From positions 62,001 to 126,000 of the forward strand of contig JAPDKB010000004.1 in the NCBI GenBank assembly GCA_029258795.1: a stretch of DNA of 64,000 bases, given 5' to 3'. Numbering within the stretch: the first letter of the stretch is position 1; every line of letters begins with the position of its first letter. Source of the DNA: an archaeon (lineage in GTDB: Archaea > EX4484-52 > WAPT01). The translations under genes were made by a program, and so were the position numbers. Below, piece after piece: positions 8,601-16,902 of this stretch. The notes beneath the pieces are model-generated. The model was given only the letters and a program-made list of their open reading frames with translations, made no database searches and was not told where the DNA came from.

Positions 8601-9817
8601 ATTCACCCTCTGGCACGGACAGCACCTTTGCCATTAAGTGCAAACCAAGAATGAAAGCTGAGCATTGCCTGAAAATGAACGTTTCTGTGAGTTATGATGG
8701 CGTCACAATCCATGAGTACAATATCCCTTACTGTTTTGACGTTACTTCCAACCAGAGCACAACCTCCACCACAACCCAACAGAGCACTCAGCAAACAACA
8801 ACCATGTTAAGGACTTGCGATAGTAATGAGGACTGTGAGATGGGAGAATACTGCTCATCAAGCGGTTTTTGCGAGCCCTTGGAATGCGAGAGCAATGAAA
8901 TAATCTACAACCATATGTGCGTGTCTCCCAACGACCTGTACAAATTAGTTATAAATGTGCCAAAACTGGTGATAAAGAAGAATTCATCGGCAGTTTACAA
9001 CATCACCGTCAGGAACACTGGTGTTAAGAGGTTAACTCAGGTTAGTTTACATTTAACCTCCGCGTACGTTTCATGGAAGGGATGGTACGCATTCATCGGC
9101 TCGAACACCGCAAGCGAGATCGAGCCCGCAAAATCCCACACATTCACAATCAAGTTTAAAGTTCCAGCGAATGTGAGTGCGGGCGCTTACCCGATAAAAA
9201 TATGGGTTATGACCAAAGAGAATCTGCAGAAGGGAGTGGAAACCACTCTTTATGTTGCTCCTATAGAGGAGGATATCTTGAGCTTCAATTCCACCGTACA
9301 GGAGTTGCTTTCCAATGTTTCCTTGCTGGAGCAAACCATCCTCGAGCTCATGGAGGAGGATGAGGAGAACACCACTCTATTGAACTCGCAACTTTCGAAA
9401 TTAAAACAAGCTGAGGAATTGCTCAACCAGTCGATTGATTTTGCCAGAAAGAATGATTATCTCTCCGCGTTCATTAAACTGGAAGAAGCGCAAAAAATAC
9501 TGGATGAGGTTAATTCAGCTGTCACTCAAGAGGCAGCCAAAATCGAGACAGAGAAAAATAAAAAAAGAAAATATGCGGTTTACATCACTCTGATTTTGAT
9601 AATTGTGGTTGTGCTCTACTATCTTTGGACACCTCCGAAAGAAGAAGTCAAGTTGACCTATTCTTACCACGGAAGCAAGAAGCGGCATCATGACATAATA
9701 AGCGAGATTAAAAAGCATATCGAGAAGATAAAGAAAGCTCTATCCAAACTTAGCAAATCGGAGGAAAGGACAAGACCTCGCTACAATTACCACAGAAGAA
9801 AGAGGTGGAGCTCTTGA
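5615..9817 (+). CDS. Giant secreted surface protein with C-terminal membrane anchor
   Basis: 1400 residues. A signal peptide covers about residues 1-28. The exported region carries dozens of N-x-S/T sequons, so heavy N-glycosylation is likely. A Thr/Gln-rich linker near residue 1050 is followed by a compact Cys-rich knot (CDSNEDCEMGEYC...). Next come an NEW3/CARDB-like beta domain (SAVYNITVRNTG), a short coiled coil, one transmembrane helix near 1315-1335 (YITLILIIVVVLYYLW) and a basic cytoplasmic tail. Domain order and length fit an S-layer or cell-surface adhesin of the COG1361 type. An AT-rich TATA-like tract is at about 5535-5550. The exact role, envelope lattice or attachment, is not determinable here. 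Confidence 0.8.
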   Translation: MVSREQHFTLVVWTSLLLVLLATRSFATGFLIATPEPSTPCYNQSFYSTAQNLASEFNTTLVEFNCTNMSTLKTALSSYFLNYTMLYVVMHPANLTPDFLDALYLSLKNVDDDPYLDFAYSIITGKDNTTAYNFFKRNAYGFSSSQLYISCPAETCVHEANYLLSLYPSAMHHFHPNATASNLQNNFFGEGSKHWLFLCSNKSTSSEVYMDGNSQLYANSSLRWFATDGGALEMANTVAFLPTSYSARIAGTSSNPSEIGANPAGSGVSSLLMSFTNEGSLYFGLHSSKPSGLNAIFTPVLNELFSGRESALGAVKLLKDYLILMEEMEGGVNTTLIDFLASNPVIAGRDISIDNEKTNAPYSYAMDKVQINATVPVSADIWWNTTVNVTFSSASPLVECSTSGCIFKPSPLTLWMINASTENSTYNITFVAAIPGRITPENSIINITDLWIESTPTTLKAFKLVTNTTSYTLSVADDVTRNRAMIGHDENSIIFALLTTPNQSLSTQTVKFTARYYTRGITMDVVSERCSDNRTEVRIKLFNPLSVSVENVTFNYTLPSYAVLRDVINASYALNGNVVNMRIPSLPPGETYITLIYESRISMINHTFSRPTKTYNRGETPGFNITLDYNGSASINLTLRAIDALNTNFWNYTDSVSFTNSIELNYTTTQLSANHPDGVNTIIIEIYDNSSGKILNNYTITFTSTSQLKLVSSNGTISLSKDAYTNASKKYFYFVADSVSITGSVRNYNNGNVSNASVTATIAEINVTNSTQTTSKGEYIVYLSWNTSYVGSATLRVCAVDDYNNSACYSLSISITRKLSNACPSFNVTPTAHNEYVFNDEDEIFLMVSAVDPDGNPVYGADVKIENPQINTQGSVTSTTTDEDGAAILKIIPWIDHGKVTLNISVTDPLNTSRKIYLQKNFTIIDIKRWSYNDNSKTIIYKQEPSPAIVDDYVTLYGNITLNYGNTSLITSRFISYVLMAEGSDVTEASDCTITDSPSGTDSTFAIKCKPRMKAEHCLKMNVSVSYDGVTIHEYNIPYCFDVTSNQSTTSTTTQQSTQQTTTMLRTCDSNEDCEMGEYCSSSGFCEPLECESNEIIYNHMCVSPNDLYKLVINVPKLVIKKNSSAVYNITVRNTGVKRLTQVSLHLTSAYVSWKGWYAFIGSNTASEIEPAKSHTFTIKFKVPANVSAGAYPIKIWVMTKENLQKGVETTLYVAPIEEDILSFNSTVQELLSNVSLLEQTILELMEEDEENTTLLNSQLSKLKQAEELLNQSIDFARKNDYLSAFIKLEEAQKILDEVNSAVTQEAAKIETEKNKKRKYAVYITLILIIVVVLYYLWTPPKEEVKLTYSYHGSKKRHHDIISEIKKHIEKIKKALSKLSKSEERTRPRYNYHRRKRWSS

Positions 9818-10818
9818 AAAAGAACCACTTTGAAATTGTGGAAGCTTTGACTGGCTCAGCGGTGGTGTCTCTTTCATTCTATCTGGCGTGGAGCGCTGGA
9901 GTAACCGAATGGATAATAAATCCCTTCACATCCATTCAGTTGTTGAAAGAAAATTTGCTCATATACATTGTGGCTTCGATTCTTTTTTCCATGGGCGCTG
10001 CATTAATAGGCAGGCTGTGTTTTAACGATAGCACTAAATCCTCAACATTATTGCTGTTCGTTCTGATACCTCCCTTCGCCATCCTCACATTATTTGGTGT
10101 CCAGCTAACCTCCTTCATGCTTGCAATCGGATGGGTTCTCTTTTCAATACTGTTCTGCAGGGAAATAAGAACGGAGGTTGAAGCGTACAAAAAACCAAGA
10201 ATTTACAATATAGCTTCAAACTCGTTCAAGAGAACTTTTTTACTGTTTTCTATTTTTGTTGCGCTTTCTGTATATCTTTTTTTCATTTCCTCACCCAAAA
10301 CAACAGAAAAAATTGTCGCTAACTCGATTCTTCAGGCCACAGAATTCAGCGGCGATTTAATGAAAGGTGTAGAAGAAACGCAAAAGACCATGGCATTACA
10401 GCTTGTAGATTCGGTTGAGGGTGCGTTTATACTGGCGGCATCATCTTACATGAGCGAGGGATGTAGAGAGGAATTGAGGCAGATTTATCCTGTGGTGGAC
10501 AACATTACAAAAAGTGTTGTGATCAATGGAATGGAGTCATCTGCGATGAGTAAGGAAGAAATGACCAATATGATTTTGAGCCAGATGAAAAATATGGAGT
10601 TCTATCAGCAATCCATTAAACTGGTTCCAATAATGGTGGCTGCATTCGCTTTCTTCGTAGTGGAGATGATAAAAAGCATTGTTTTAGCACCACTGATTGG
10701 TATGTTCTCATTACTTTTCACCCGAAAAAGAAGAAAATCCAATCGATCAACGAGAAATCCAACTAAATCCCGAGAACCCTCCGAGACCGAGATTTACGGA
10801 GCAGAGACTTACATTTAA
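9805..10818 (+). CDS. Multi-spanning membrane protein
   Basis: 337 residues from GTG 9805; TTG 9814 is an alternative. It overlaps the 3' end of the surface-protein gene by 13 bases, so the two are probably co-expressed. Four hydrophobic helices lie in the first 170 residues and one more near 275-305. A helical, probably extracellular stretch between them contains METs and one cysteine. The C-terminal 40 residues are rich in Arg, Ser and Pro and should be cytoplasmic. No transporter signature is seen. It may assist export or anchoring of the upstream protein; that is inference from the overlap alone. Confidence 0.7.
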   Translation: MELLKKNHFEIVEALTGSAVVSLSFYLAWSAGVTEWIINPFTSIQLLKENLLIYIVASILFSMGAALIGRLCFNDSTKSSTLLLFVLIPPFAILTLFGVQLTSFMLAIGWVLFSILFCREIRTEVEAYKKPRIYNIASNSFKRTFLLFSIFVALSVYLFFISSPKTTEKIVANSILQATEFSGDLMKGVEETQKTMALQLVDSVEGAFILAASSYMSEGCREELRQIYPVVDNITKSVVINGMESSAMSKEEMTNMILSQMKNMEFYQQSIKLVPIMVAAFAFFVVEMIKSIVLAPLIGMFSLLFTRKRRKSNRSTRNPTKSREPSETEIYGAETYI

Positions 10819-10819
10819 A

Positions 10820-11206
10820 ATGTTTCGTGGTCAAGCTTTCCCTATGAGACCTTTTTGCGAGATAGTGGTTGGAAGGATATTCCCCATCCTCAGAGCGCTT
10901 CTGGCGAGAGAACTTGAAAAGATGGGCCATACGCAGGTGGAGATAGCAACATATTTGATGATAACCCAGCCAGCAATCTCCCAATACAAACGGAGATTGA
11001 GAGGCAAAAACGCAAAGCTGCTGGAGGATGATGCAGCGTTCATGAAAGAGATAAGAATCTCCGCTACACGAATAGCGAAGAACAAAAACGCCTATGCTGC
11101 TGAAATGTGCAGATTGTGTAAACTCATAAGGGAAAATAAATTAATCTGTAATTTTTGTCCTGATGCCGAGTTTAGTAAAGATGTGTGTAAGGGTTGTGTA
11201 CCCTAA
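10820..11206 (+). CDS. XRE-type helix-turn-helix regulator (COG2522-like)
   Basis: 128 residues from ATG 10820, two bases after the previous stop; ATG 10844 is another possible start. The N-terminal half follows the archaeal COG2522 pattern: PFCEIVVGRIFPILRALLA, then an HTH with QVEIATYLMITQPAISQYK. The C-terminal part has four to six cysteines (CRLCKLI, ICNFCP, CKGC) that could bind zinc or an Fe-S cluster, as in several archaeal regulators of this group. It is the last of a run of three overlapping or abutting genes, so it may control the surface-protein operon. Confidence 0.8.
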   Translation: MFRGQAFPMRPFCEIVVGRIFPILRALLARELEKMGHTQVEIATYLMITQPAISQYKRRLRGKNAKLLEDDAAFMKEIRISATRIAKNKNAYAAEMCRLCKLIRENKLICNFCPDAEFSKDVCKGCVP

Positions 11207-11266
11207 CATACATTTTTAAAATTTAACATATTGCAAGAATTTGCAAGAATTAAAGGTGCTGTTAAT

Positions 11267-12379
11267 ATGGCGAAAAAAACCAAAAAAACAGATGTAAAAA
11301 AGACCGAATCTAAAAAAAAGACAACTGAAAAAACAACAAGACAGAAAAAAGAAGTGAAAAAGGAAGTGCAAAAGCCGAAACCAGCAAAAAAACAGGAGGT
11401 AAACCTCTGGAAGACAGCAAGCGGAATTCTGTTTGTGGCGTTGATGTTTGTAGTTGCATGGAGTTTCACCAGACAACCAGTGCAGCCACAAACTCAGGAT
11501 GAGCTAATATTCATCTCATCAAAAGCATGCAGCATCTGTGGAAACTACAACTCAACGATGCAGGAAATTGCAAGGATGCTTGATGTTCCATACAAGCAGG
11601 TGGAATTCATCAATCCAGTTAGCTTTCCAGGGTTCGTTCTCATAAAAAATAACACATTGTCGATCTCTGGCTTTGAAAACGAGGAGCAGCTCTACCAGCT
11701 GATGTGCATGATAACCAGCGACGAAGAGGTGTGCGCAGCTTACAGGAAATTGCTGGAGGAAAGCACGAACAAAACAGAAAAGCCAGTGGTGAAGTTCTTC
11801 GTGATGAGTTTCTGTCCGTTCGGACAGCAGATGGAATCTGTGATATATCCCGTCTACCAGAAGTTCAAGGAGCTTGCAAGCTTCGAGCCTCACTACGTCA
11901 TCTACAGCAATTACGGGGATTACAATACCACATGTATAGATAAGGATAAGAAATACTGCTCAATGCACGGGCTTGATGAGCTGATAGAGGATGTCAGGCA
12001 GCTCTGCATACACAAATATTACCCAATGGATGTCTGGTGGAACTATGTGATGTATGTGGACAACAACTGCAGCCTGGACAACATCAACACATGCTGGAAG
12101 GATGCAGCAAATCATGCGGGAGTTGATACTACTAAGGTTGAGCAGTGTGTGAAGGAAGAAGCCACTCAGCTGCTTGAGAAAGAATTGCAGCTCAATGCTC
12201 AGTACGATGTTAAGGGCTCACCTACCGTGTTCATAAATGATCAGCTTTACAGGGATGAGAGAACTCCAGACGCATTCCAGCAATCACTCTGTAGGAGCTT
12301 CATAACCCCGCCAGAAGAGTGCAACACATCAGTGGACGCTTCAGCAACAAGCGCAGCATCTGCCGGAAGCTGCGGATGA
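11267..12379 (+). CDS. Membrane-anchored thioredoxin-fold (DsbA-like) protein
   Basis: 370 residues from ATG 11267; the upstream in-frame start lacks support. A Lys-rich cytoplasmic head of about 45 residues is followed by one membrane helix (residues about 48-66). Two thioredoxin-like modules follow outside: the first with CSIC near residue 84, the second with SFCPFGQQ, in which the CxxC site is reduced to one cysteine. A DsbA-like helical insertion and the cis-Pro segment KGSPTVFIN come next, then a GSCG tail at the very end. A role in disulfide exchange on the cell surface fits the Cys-rich exported proteins in this window. The single-Cys second module suggests isomerase-like or relay use; this is inference. 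Confidence 0.8.
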   Translation: MAKKTKKTDVKKTESKKKTTEKTTRQKKEVKKEVQKPKPAKKQEVNLWKTASGILFVALMFVVAWSFTRQPVQPQTQDELIFISSKACSICGNYNSTMQEIARMLDVPYKQVEFINPVSFPGFVLIKNNTLSISGFENEEQLYQLMCMITSDEEVCAAYRKLLEESTNKTEKPVVKFFVMSFCPFGQQMESVIYPVYQKFKELASFEPHYVIYSNYGDYNTTCIDKDKKYCSMHGLDELIEDVRQLCIHKYYPMDVWWNYVMYVDNNCSLDNINTCWKDAANHAGVDTTKVEQCVKEEATQLLEKELQLNAQYDVKGSPTVFINDQLYRDERTPDAFQQSLCRSFITPPEECNTSVDASATSAASAGSCG

Positions 12380-12429
12380 ATGATCAAGTGACGTTTTCTT
12401 TTTATCATTTTTTTACAATTTTTCTGTAA

Positions 12430-14469
12430 ATGAAAACACGATTCAAAAACTCGAATGAGTATTATGAGCACTTCTCCAGGCTGGTGGAGATTGAAAGAAA
12501 GGAAGAAATGAAGCTACACCTACAGGAAATGAAAAAGCTGAGCGGGGAGGAAAGAGAGAGGAAAGGAAGAGCCCTGACCGAGTTGAAAGCGAGATTTGAG
12601 GGCACCCTTCTGTTCAAGTTCGTGTATTCTTTCAGGAAAGTTGGTAAGAATAAGTTGCCAGAGAATGAAATCAAGGTAGGAGATGTTGTGCTGGTTAGCA
12701 AAACGCACCCCCTCAAAGATGGCAAAGAAGGAGTGGTCATCGAGAAAACGAAGTACAGCATGTCTGTGGTTTTTGATGAGAGGCTTCCACCCTCATGGAG
12801 GAAAGCCAAGCTTAGAATTGACCTCTACTGCAACGACACAACATTTCAGAGAATGAAATCTGCGCTTCTCAAAGTAAAGGACGGAAATATGGAGTTCAGC
12901 ATGCCTATTCTGCTGGGTATGAAAAACGCGAGAATCAATGTTGGTGAAGAAGAGAAGATAGCGTATTTCAACAAAAAGCTCAACCCGAGCCAGAGAGAAG
13001 CTGTTGCGAGAGCTTTGATTACCGAGCCCCTCTTTCTCATCCACGGTCCACCCGGAACGGGCAAAACCACAACATGCGTGGAGATAATAAAGCAGCTGGT
13101 TGCAAGAGGAAAAAAGGTGCTTGTTTGCGCTGACTCAAACGTGGCTGTGGACAACATAGTGGAAAAGATTGCAGATAAGGTTTATGTTGTTAGGATAGGG
13201 CATCCAGCCAGAATCTCAAAAAAGCTTCATGAAACTTGTATAGACCACATCATAGCGTGCAGTGAGGAGGGCATGCTCATAGAGGAGCTCACAAGAAGAA
13301 TTGAAAAGCTGAAGGAGAAGAGGGATGTGTTGACAAAACCCACGCAATCAAAAAGGCGCGGCTTGAGTGATGCGGAAATACTCAAGCTTGCGAGAAAATC
13401 AAAGGGAAAGAGGGGACTGAGCCAGAAGGAGATAAAGGAGATGGCACTGTGGATCACTCATACCAGCTCCATCCGAGCTCTTGCAAAGAAAAGGGAAGAA
13501 CTATTTGAAAAGGCAGCGAGAAAGGTGATACGGAATGCTCAGGTTGTATGCACAACCAATGCCGGCAGCTATGCCGAAATCATGCAGGACGAGAGGTTCG
13601 ATGTGGTTGTTGTGGATGAGGCAACGCAGGCAACAGAACCATCATGTTTGATGCCTTTAACCAAAGCTCCAAAAGTTATAATGGCTGGGGACCACAAGCA
13701 GCTGCCTCCAACCATAATGAACGAGGAAGCGAAGGAGAAAGGATTGGGCGTGACGATGTTTGAAAGATTCATGCAACTCTACGGAAAGAAAGCTTCCATA
13801 ATGCTGGAATATCAGTACAGAATGCACCCGTTGCTTGTCGAGTTTCCAAACAGGAAATTCTATGGGGGGAAGCTGAAATCGGATAAAAGCGTTCTGGACA
13901 TGTCCGTGCAAGAGATCATCAAGAAAAAAGTAAAGGTGAAGGATAAGCTTGATAAGGCATGCTTCTCCCCAATTCCGCTGGTGTGGATTGATATAAGGCA
14001 TGTGCATGGCAGGGAGAGGAGAAGAGCGGAGAGCACCTCACTTGAAAACATAACGGAAGCGCTGATGGTCAAAAAGCTGGTTGAAAAGCTTCTTGGTGCT
14101 GGTGTGAAAGCCTCGCAAACAGGTGTGATCACTCCTTACAAAGATCAGAAAGAGTTGATTTCAAGGATGGTTAGCAATGATGTTGAGGTCAACACAGTTG
14201 ATGGCTTTCAGGGGAGGGAGAAGGAGGTGATAATCCTATCGCTCGTCAGAAGCAATGAGGAGAAAAGGATTGGTTTTCTGAAGGATAAAAGACGGCTCAA
14301 CGTTGCAATAACAAGAGCCAGAAGAAAGCTCATAGTGGTGAGCGATTCGAAAACGGTAGCAGCTTATCCTCTTTATCGGGAATTCTTGCGGTTTGTGAAA
14401 AATAAGGCGTTGTATTTGGAAATAAAGGGAGGAGAGTTCAGCAGGATTTGTGAAGGGAAACACGTTTGA
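12430..14469 (+). CDS. UPF1/SMUBP2-like superfamily 1 helicase
   Basis: 679 residues. Walker [10 protein letters not shown] is at 206-213 and Walker [11 protein letters not shown] near 396. [28 protein letters not shown] and [15 protein letters not shown] complete the SF1B motif set of the UPF1/IGHMBP2 family. Residues about 60-130 are a beta-barrel-like domain (domain 1B). Such enzymes unwind RNA or DNA 5' to 3' in an ATP-dependent way; the archaeal substrate is not established. The ATG follows a T-rich region with no ribosome site, suggesting a leaderless mRNA. The last 32 bases overlap the convergent AMMECR1 gene. Confidence 0.9.
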   Translation: MKTRFKNSNEYYEHFSRLVEIERKEEMKLHLQEMKKLSGEERERKGRALTELKARFEGTLLFKFVYSFRKVGKNKLPENEIKVGDVVLVSKTHPLKDGKEGVVIEKTKYSMSVVFDERLPPSWRKAKLRIDLYCNDTTFQRMKSALLKVKDGNMEFSMPILLGMKNARINVGEEEKIAYFNKKLNPSQREAVARALITEPLFLIHGPPGTGKTTTCVEIIKQLVARGKKVLVCADSNVAVDNIVEKIADKVYVVRIGHPARISKKLHETCIDHIIACSEEGMLIEELTRRIEKLKEKRDVLTKPTQSKRRGLSDAEILKLARKSKGKRGLSQKEIKEMALWITHTSSIRALAKKREELFEKAARKVIRNAQVVCTTNAGSYAEIMQDERFDVVVVDEATQATEPSCLMPLTKAPKVIMAGDHKQLPPTIMNEEAKEKGLGVTMFERFMQLYGKKASIMLEYQYRMHPLLVEFPNRKFYGGKLKSDKSVLDMSVQEIIKKKVKVKDKLDKACFSPIPLVWIDIRHVHGRERRRAESTSLENITEALMVKKLVEKLLGAGVKASQTGVITPYKDQKELISRMVSNDVEVNTVDGFQGREKEVIILSLVRSNEEKRIGFLKDKRRLNVAITRARRKLIVVSDSKTVAAYPLYREFLRFVKNKALYLEIKGGEFSRICEGKHV

Positions 14470-15070
14470 TTTTTCCTCTTGGCTTCTCCTCCTCGAAAGC
14501 CACCACCCTAAACTTATAAACTCTCGCATCTTTGCTCTTCCAGCAATCCTTATCCCACAGCCCTGCTTTGAAGCAGAGGTTGGCAAGAAACTCCCCCTTG
14601 TCAGGAATCTGTTCCCACACCTGCGGGAGGAAAAGCCCTTTGAAGGGACCAATTTCCAGTATCAGCCCGTCTTCAAACGGCACGATTTTATCCAGAAGTT
14701 CTTGGGGAGAGCCATACTCTATCCTTTCCGGGGGTGTAAGCACGGAAACTTCAAAAACAACACCGTCAAGCTCGTCCTTTCTCAGAGGAGGGAAGCGCGG
14801 GTCCTCAAATGCAGCTGATAAAGTGGAGTTAACGACAGCCCTGCACAGTGGTTTTATTGGATATGGAATTCCTATACACCCCCTCAGCTCATGCTCAGGA
14901 TAGGTGTGGAGCGTGACAAAGACACCCATCTTCTCTTTCATGAGTTCGTCAGTTTCCTTAGAGCACAGCTCTTCCTCCAGCTCAAGGGAGCGCTTTTCAA
15001 AGCTAATCTCAACAGCTCTTCTGGCAAGCTTCACCAGCTTTTCCCCAATATTATCAGATAGCTCAAGCAT
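14438..15070 (-). CDS. amrA: AMMECR1 domain protein
   Basis: 210 residues. The family core is clear: LHTYPEHELRGCIGIPYP near residues 55-72 (with the conserved RGCIG), then AFEDPRFPPL, VSVLTPPERI and LPQVWEQIP. The AMMECR1 family (AmmeMemoRadiSam component A) occurs with a Memo protein and a radical SAM enzyme; the radical SAM partner is at 57088 in this window, but not nearby, and no Memo gene is seen. The gene lies convergent to the helicase gene with a 32-base overlap. The biochemical function of the set is not established. The gene symbol follows the system nomenclature. Confidence 0.9.
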   Translation of the reverse strand: MLELSDNIGEKLVKLARRAVEISFEKRSLELEEELCSKETDELMKEKMGVFVTLHTYPEHELRGCIGIPYPIKPLCRAVVNSTLSAAFEDPRFPPLRKDELDGVVFEVSVLTPPERIEYGSPQELLDKIVPFEDGLILEIGPFKGLFLPQVWEQIPDKGEFLANLCFKAGLWDKDCWKSKDARVYKFRVVAFEEEKPRGKIKRVSLHKSC

Positions 15071-15113
15071 ACCTTTTTATTTTTCTTGCAATTAAATTAA
15101 GCTTTGTGTTTCC

Positions 15114-15189
15114 GGGCCGGTGGTCTAGGGGTTATGACGCCGCGCTTACAACGCGGAGGTCGGCGGTTCGAATCCGCCCCGGCCCACCA
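15114..15189 (+). tRNA. tRNA-Val (TAC)
   Basis: Complete cloverleaf without an intron. The acceptor is GGGCCGG/CCGGCCC and the anticodon stem CCGCG/CGCGG carries loop CTTACAA (anticodon TAC). The T arm is GGCGG TTCGAAT CCGCC and the 3' CCA is encoded. TTAAATTAAG about 23 bases upstream is a plausible TATA box. Confidence 0.95.
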
Positions 15190-15213
15190 GATTAAAAGCT
15201 TGGAGGGGGAAGA

Positions 15214-15759
15214 ATGCTGAGCAGCATTGTACAGTTCATTTTGAGCGCGTTCTGGATCATCCTGCCAGCTTACTTTGCCAACTCCTCTCCAGTATACTTC
15301 ACTTCAAGAATGAAGAATCTCCACCCCATCGATTTCAACGGGAAGTTTTTGGATGGCAGACCAATTCTTGGAAAAGGCAAGACGTTTGAGGGCACGATTT
15401 CAGGGATAGCGGTTGGTACTGTTGTGGGCTGGGTGCAGGTGATGTTGCAAAAATTGGGAGGATTAGGAGTTTACTTCACCTATCAAATGAGCTTGGAACT
15501 GGCTTTCGCTCTTGCCAGCGCTGCTATCATTGGAGACATGATAGGGAGTTTTATAAAGAGGAGGATGGGTAAGAAGAGGGGTGAGGAATCATTCCTGCTT
15601 GATACTCTGGATTTCCTTGTGCCATCTTTATTAGTTGTATACTTAATGGTTGGAATGGATGTTTACACGGCGGCTTTCCTGATGGTGATCACACCTATGG
15701 TTCATCGTGCAGCCAACATTCTCGCATACAAACTGGGGATGAAGGATGTTCCTTGGTAA
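15214..15759 (+). CDS. carS: CDP-archaeol synthase
   Basis: Transfers CMP from CTP to 2,3-di-O-geranylgeranylglyceryl phosphate, activating archaeal lipid precursors for head-group attachment. 181 residues with five hydrophobic segments. The cytoplasmic loop GRPILGKGKTFEG near residues 48-60 and the second loop IGDMIGSFIKRRMGKKRGE are the CarS/DUF46 signature; catalytic aspartates of the CdsA superfamily are present in these loops. An RBS (GGAGGGGGA) precedes the ATG. A membrane protein follows with a 14-base overlap, and a CDP-alcohol phosphatidyltransferase, which would use its product, lies 1.1 kb downstream. Confidence 0.93.
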   Translation: MLSSIVQFILSAFWIILPAYFANSSPVYFTSRMKNLHPIDFNGKFLDGRPILGKGKTFEGTISGIAVGTVVGWVQVMLQKLGGLGVYFTYQMSLELAFALASAAIIGDMIGSFIKRRMGKKRGEESFLLDTLDFLVPSLLVVYLMVGMDVYTAAFLMVITPMVHRAANILAYKLGMKDVPW

Positions 15760-16240
15760 TCGTGCCACACTTCTAAATCTAGTGATGTGTGTAGGCATAG
15801 CGATAGCATCCCTCCTCCTCTATGCGATTGAGAAAAACACCATTTTCATACTTGCGGGGGAAGTAGTAGTTGTGGGAATACTCCTCAGAACGGATAAACT
15901 GACTGTCATGATTTCAAGGGCCAGCTTTTCGTTGATGAGCGTTGCCACCTTCATCACATCCCAAAACGTTGTTGGAAGCGTGCTTTTCCTTTTCTCAGCC
16001 GTTTTTCTGCTCCACAGTCCCATGTTCCTCATTCTCAACCCTCCATCATCAAAGGTTGTTCTCCGCAGAATCATGGGATCAGCGTTTTTGCTTGTGTTTT
16101 TGATGGCGGAAGAGAAAATTGCTGTGTCCATACTTTTCGTTCTCTGCTGCTTGTTTCTCCTTCTTCAGGACTATCTCGCACTCAAAAAGAGAGTGAAGCG
16201 AGTTTCAAGAAGCGGGCAAAATACCAGTAAGAAAGCATGA
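15746..16240 (+). CDS. Small integral membrane protein
   Basis: 164 residues with about five hydrophobic helices and a basic C-terminal tail. The ATG overlaps the end of carS by 14 bases, so it is probably translated with it. The last 59 bases overlap the convergent PHP gene, which may mean the true end of one of them is regulated or that both tails are dispensable. No family is recognised. A lipid-related role is suggested only by the pairing with carS. Confidence 0.6.
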   Translation: MFLGNRATLLNLVMCVGIAIASLLLYAIEKNTIFILAGEVVVVGILLRTDKLTVMISRASFSLMSVATFITSQNVVGSVLFLFSAVFLLHSPMFLILNPPSSKVVLRRIMGSAFLLVFLMAEEKIAVSILFVLCCLFLLLQDYLALKKRVKRVSRSGQNTSKKA

Positions 16241-16850
16241 GCAAGGAGCTTTTCCTCCCACCAATCCATGTTTTACCCTTTCTTATTGCATCGAGCACAG
16301 CTTCCTCACTTTTTTCCTTGCATTCAACAGTGGTGTATGCCTTACCCACCTCCCTCCAGTGGTGCGCATCACTGCCCGCTATTATTGGTAATTTCAGCTT
16401 TCTCGCATACTCAAGCGCTTTCCAGTTCCCTATGGCGCTTCTTGAATTGAATACTTCCACACCATCAACCTCAAGCTCCAGCATTTTATCCCCGCTGCAC
16501 GATTTTAGGTGGAAGAGATAGCCGAAGGGATGAGCCACAACCGCAACCCCACCATGCTTTTGCACAATCTTGATAACATCTCTGGCATTCATGCCTTTCG
16601 GGATGCTGAAATCCAGCCCGTAAACAAGCAAATCACCCTCTTTGCACCTGACCTCCTGCCCCTTTATCAGGAGAAGCGAGAATTTTTCAGCGAGCTTTTC
16701 CGCCTGTTTGAGAGCTTTGCAGGTGTTGTGGTCGGTTATTGCTAAACCATCAAGCCCCCTCCTTTTTGCCTGAAGGAGTATGAATTTAACATCGCTCAAC
16801 CCGTCCTTTGAATGGTTGGTGTGGACATGCATATCCAGCTTTAACTTCAT
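16182..16850 (-). CDS. PHP-domain metal-dependent phosphoesterase
   Basis: 222 residues. Residues 4-12 DMHVHTNHS give the first metal-binding HxH. ITDHNT near 38, VVAHPFGY near 105 and GSDAHH near 160 give the remaining ligands of the polymerase-and-histidinol-phosphatase fold. This short single-domain form resembles archaeal TrpH-like phosphoesterases acting on nucleotides or oligonucleotides; the substrate cannot be read from sequence. It is divergent from the phosphatidyltransferase-Pth2 fusion, with 52 bases between start codons, and converges on the small membrane protein. Confidence 0.85.
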   Translation of the reverse strand: MKLKLDMHVHTNHSKDGLSDVKFILLQAKRRGLDGLAITDHNTCKALKQAEKLAEKFSLLLIKGQEVRCKEGDLLVYGLDFSIPKGMNARDVIKIVQKHGGVAVVAHPFGYLFHLKSCSGDKMLELEVDGVEVFNSRSAIGNWKALEYARKLKLPIIAGSDAHHWREVGKAYTTVECKEKSEEAVLDAIRKGKTWIGGRKSSLLMLSYWYFARFLKLASLSF

Positions 16851-16872
16851 TAGACCAAATTCCTCTGGAAGC

Positions 16873-16880
16873 TATAAAAA
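16873..16880 (+). promoter_or_regulatory. TATA box of the phosphatidyltransferase-Pth2 gene
   Basis: TATAAAAA begins 30 bases before ATG 16903, the spacing expected when transcription starts at or next to the start codon. It supports ATG 16903 over the in-frame upstream starts that would lie inside the divergent PHP gene. Confidence 0.65.
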
Positions 16881-16902
16881 TTTTGCAATCTCCCTATCAT
16901 GC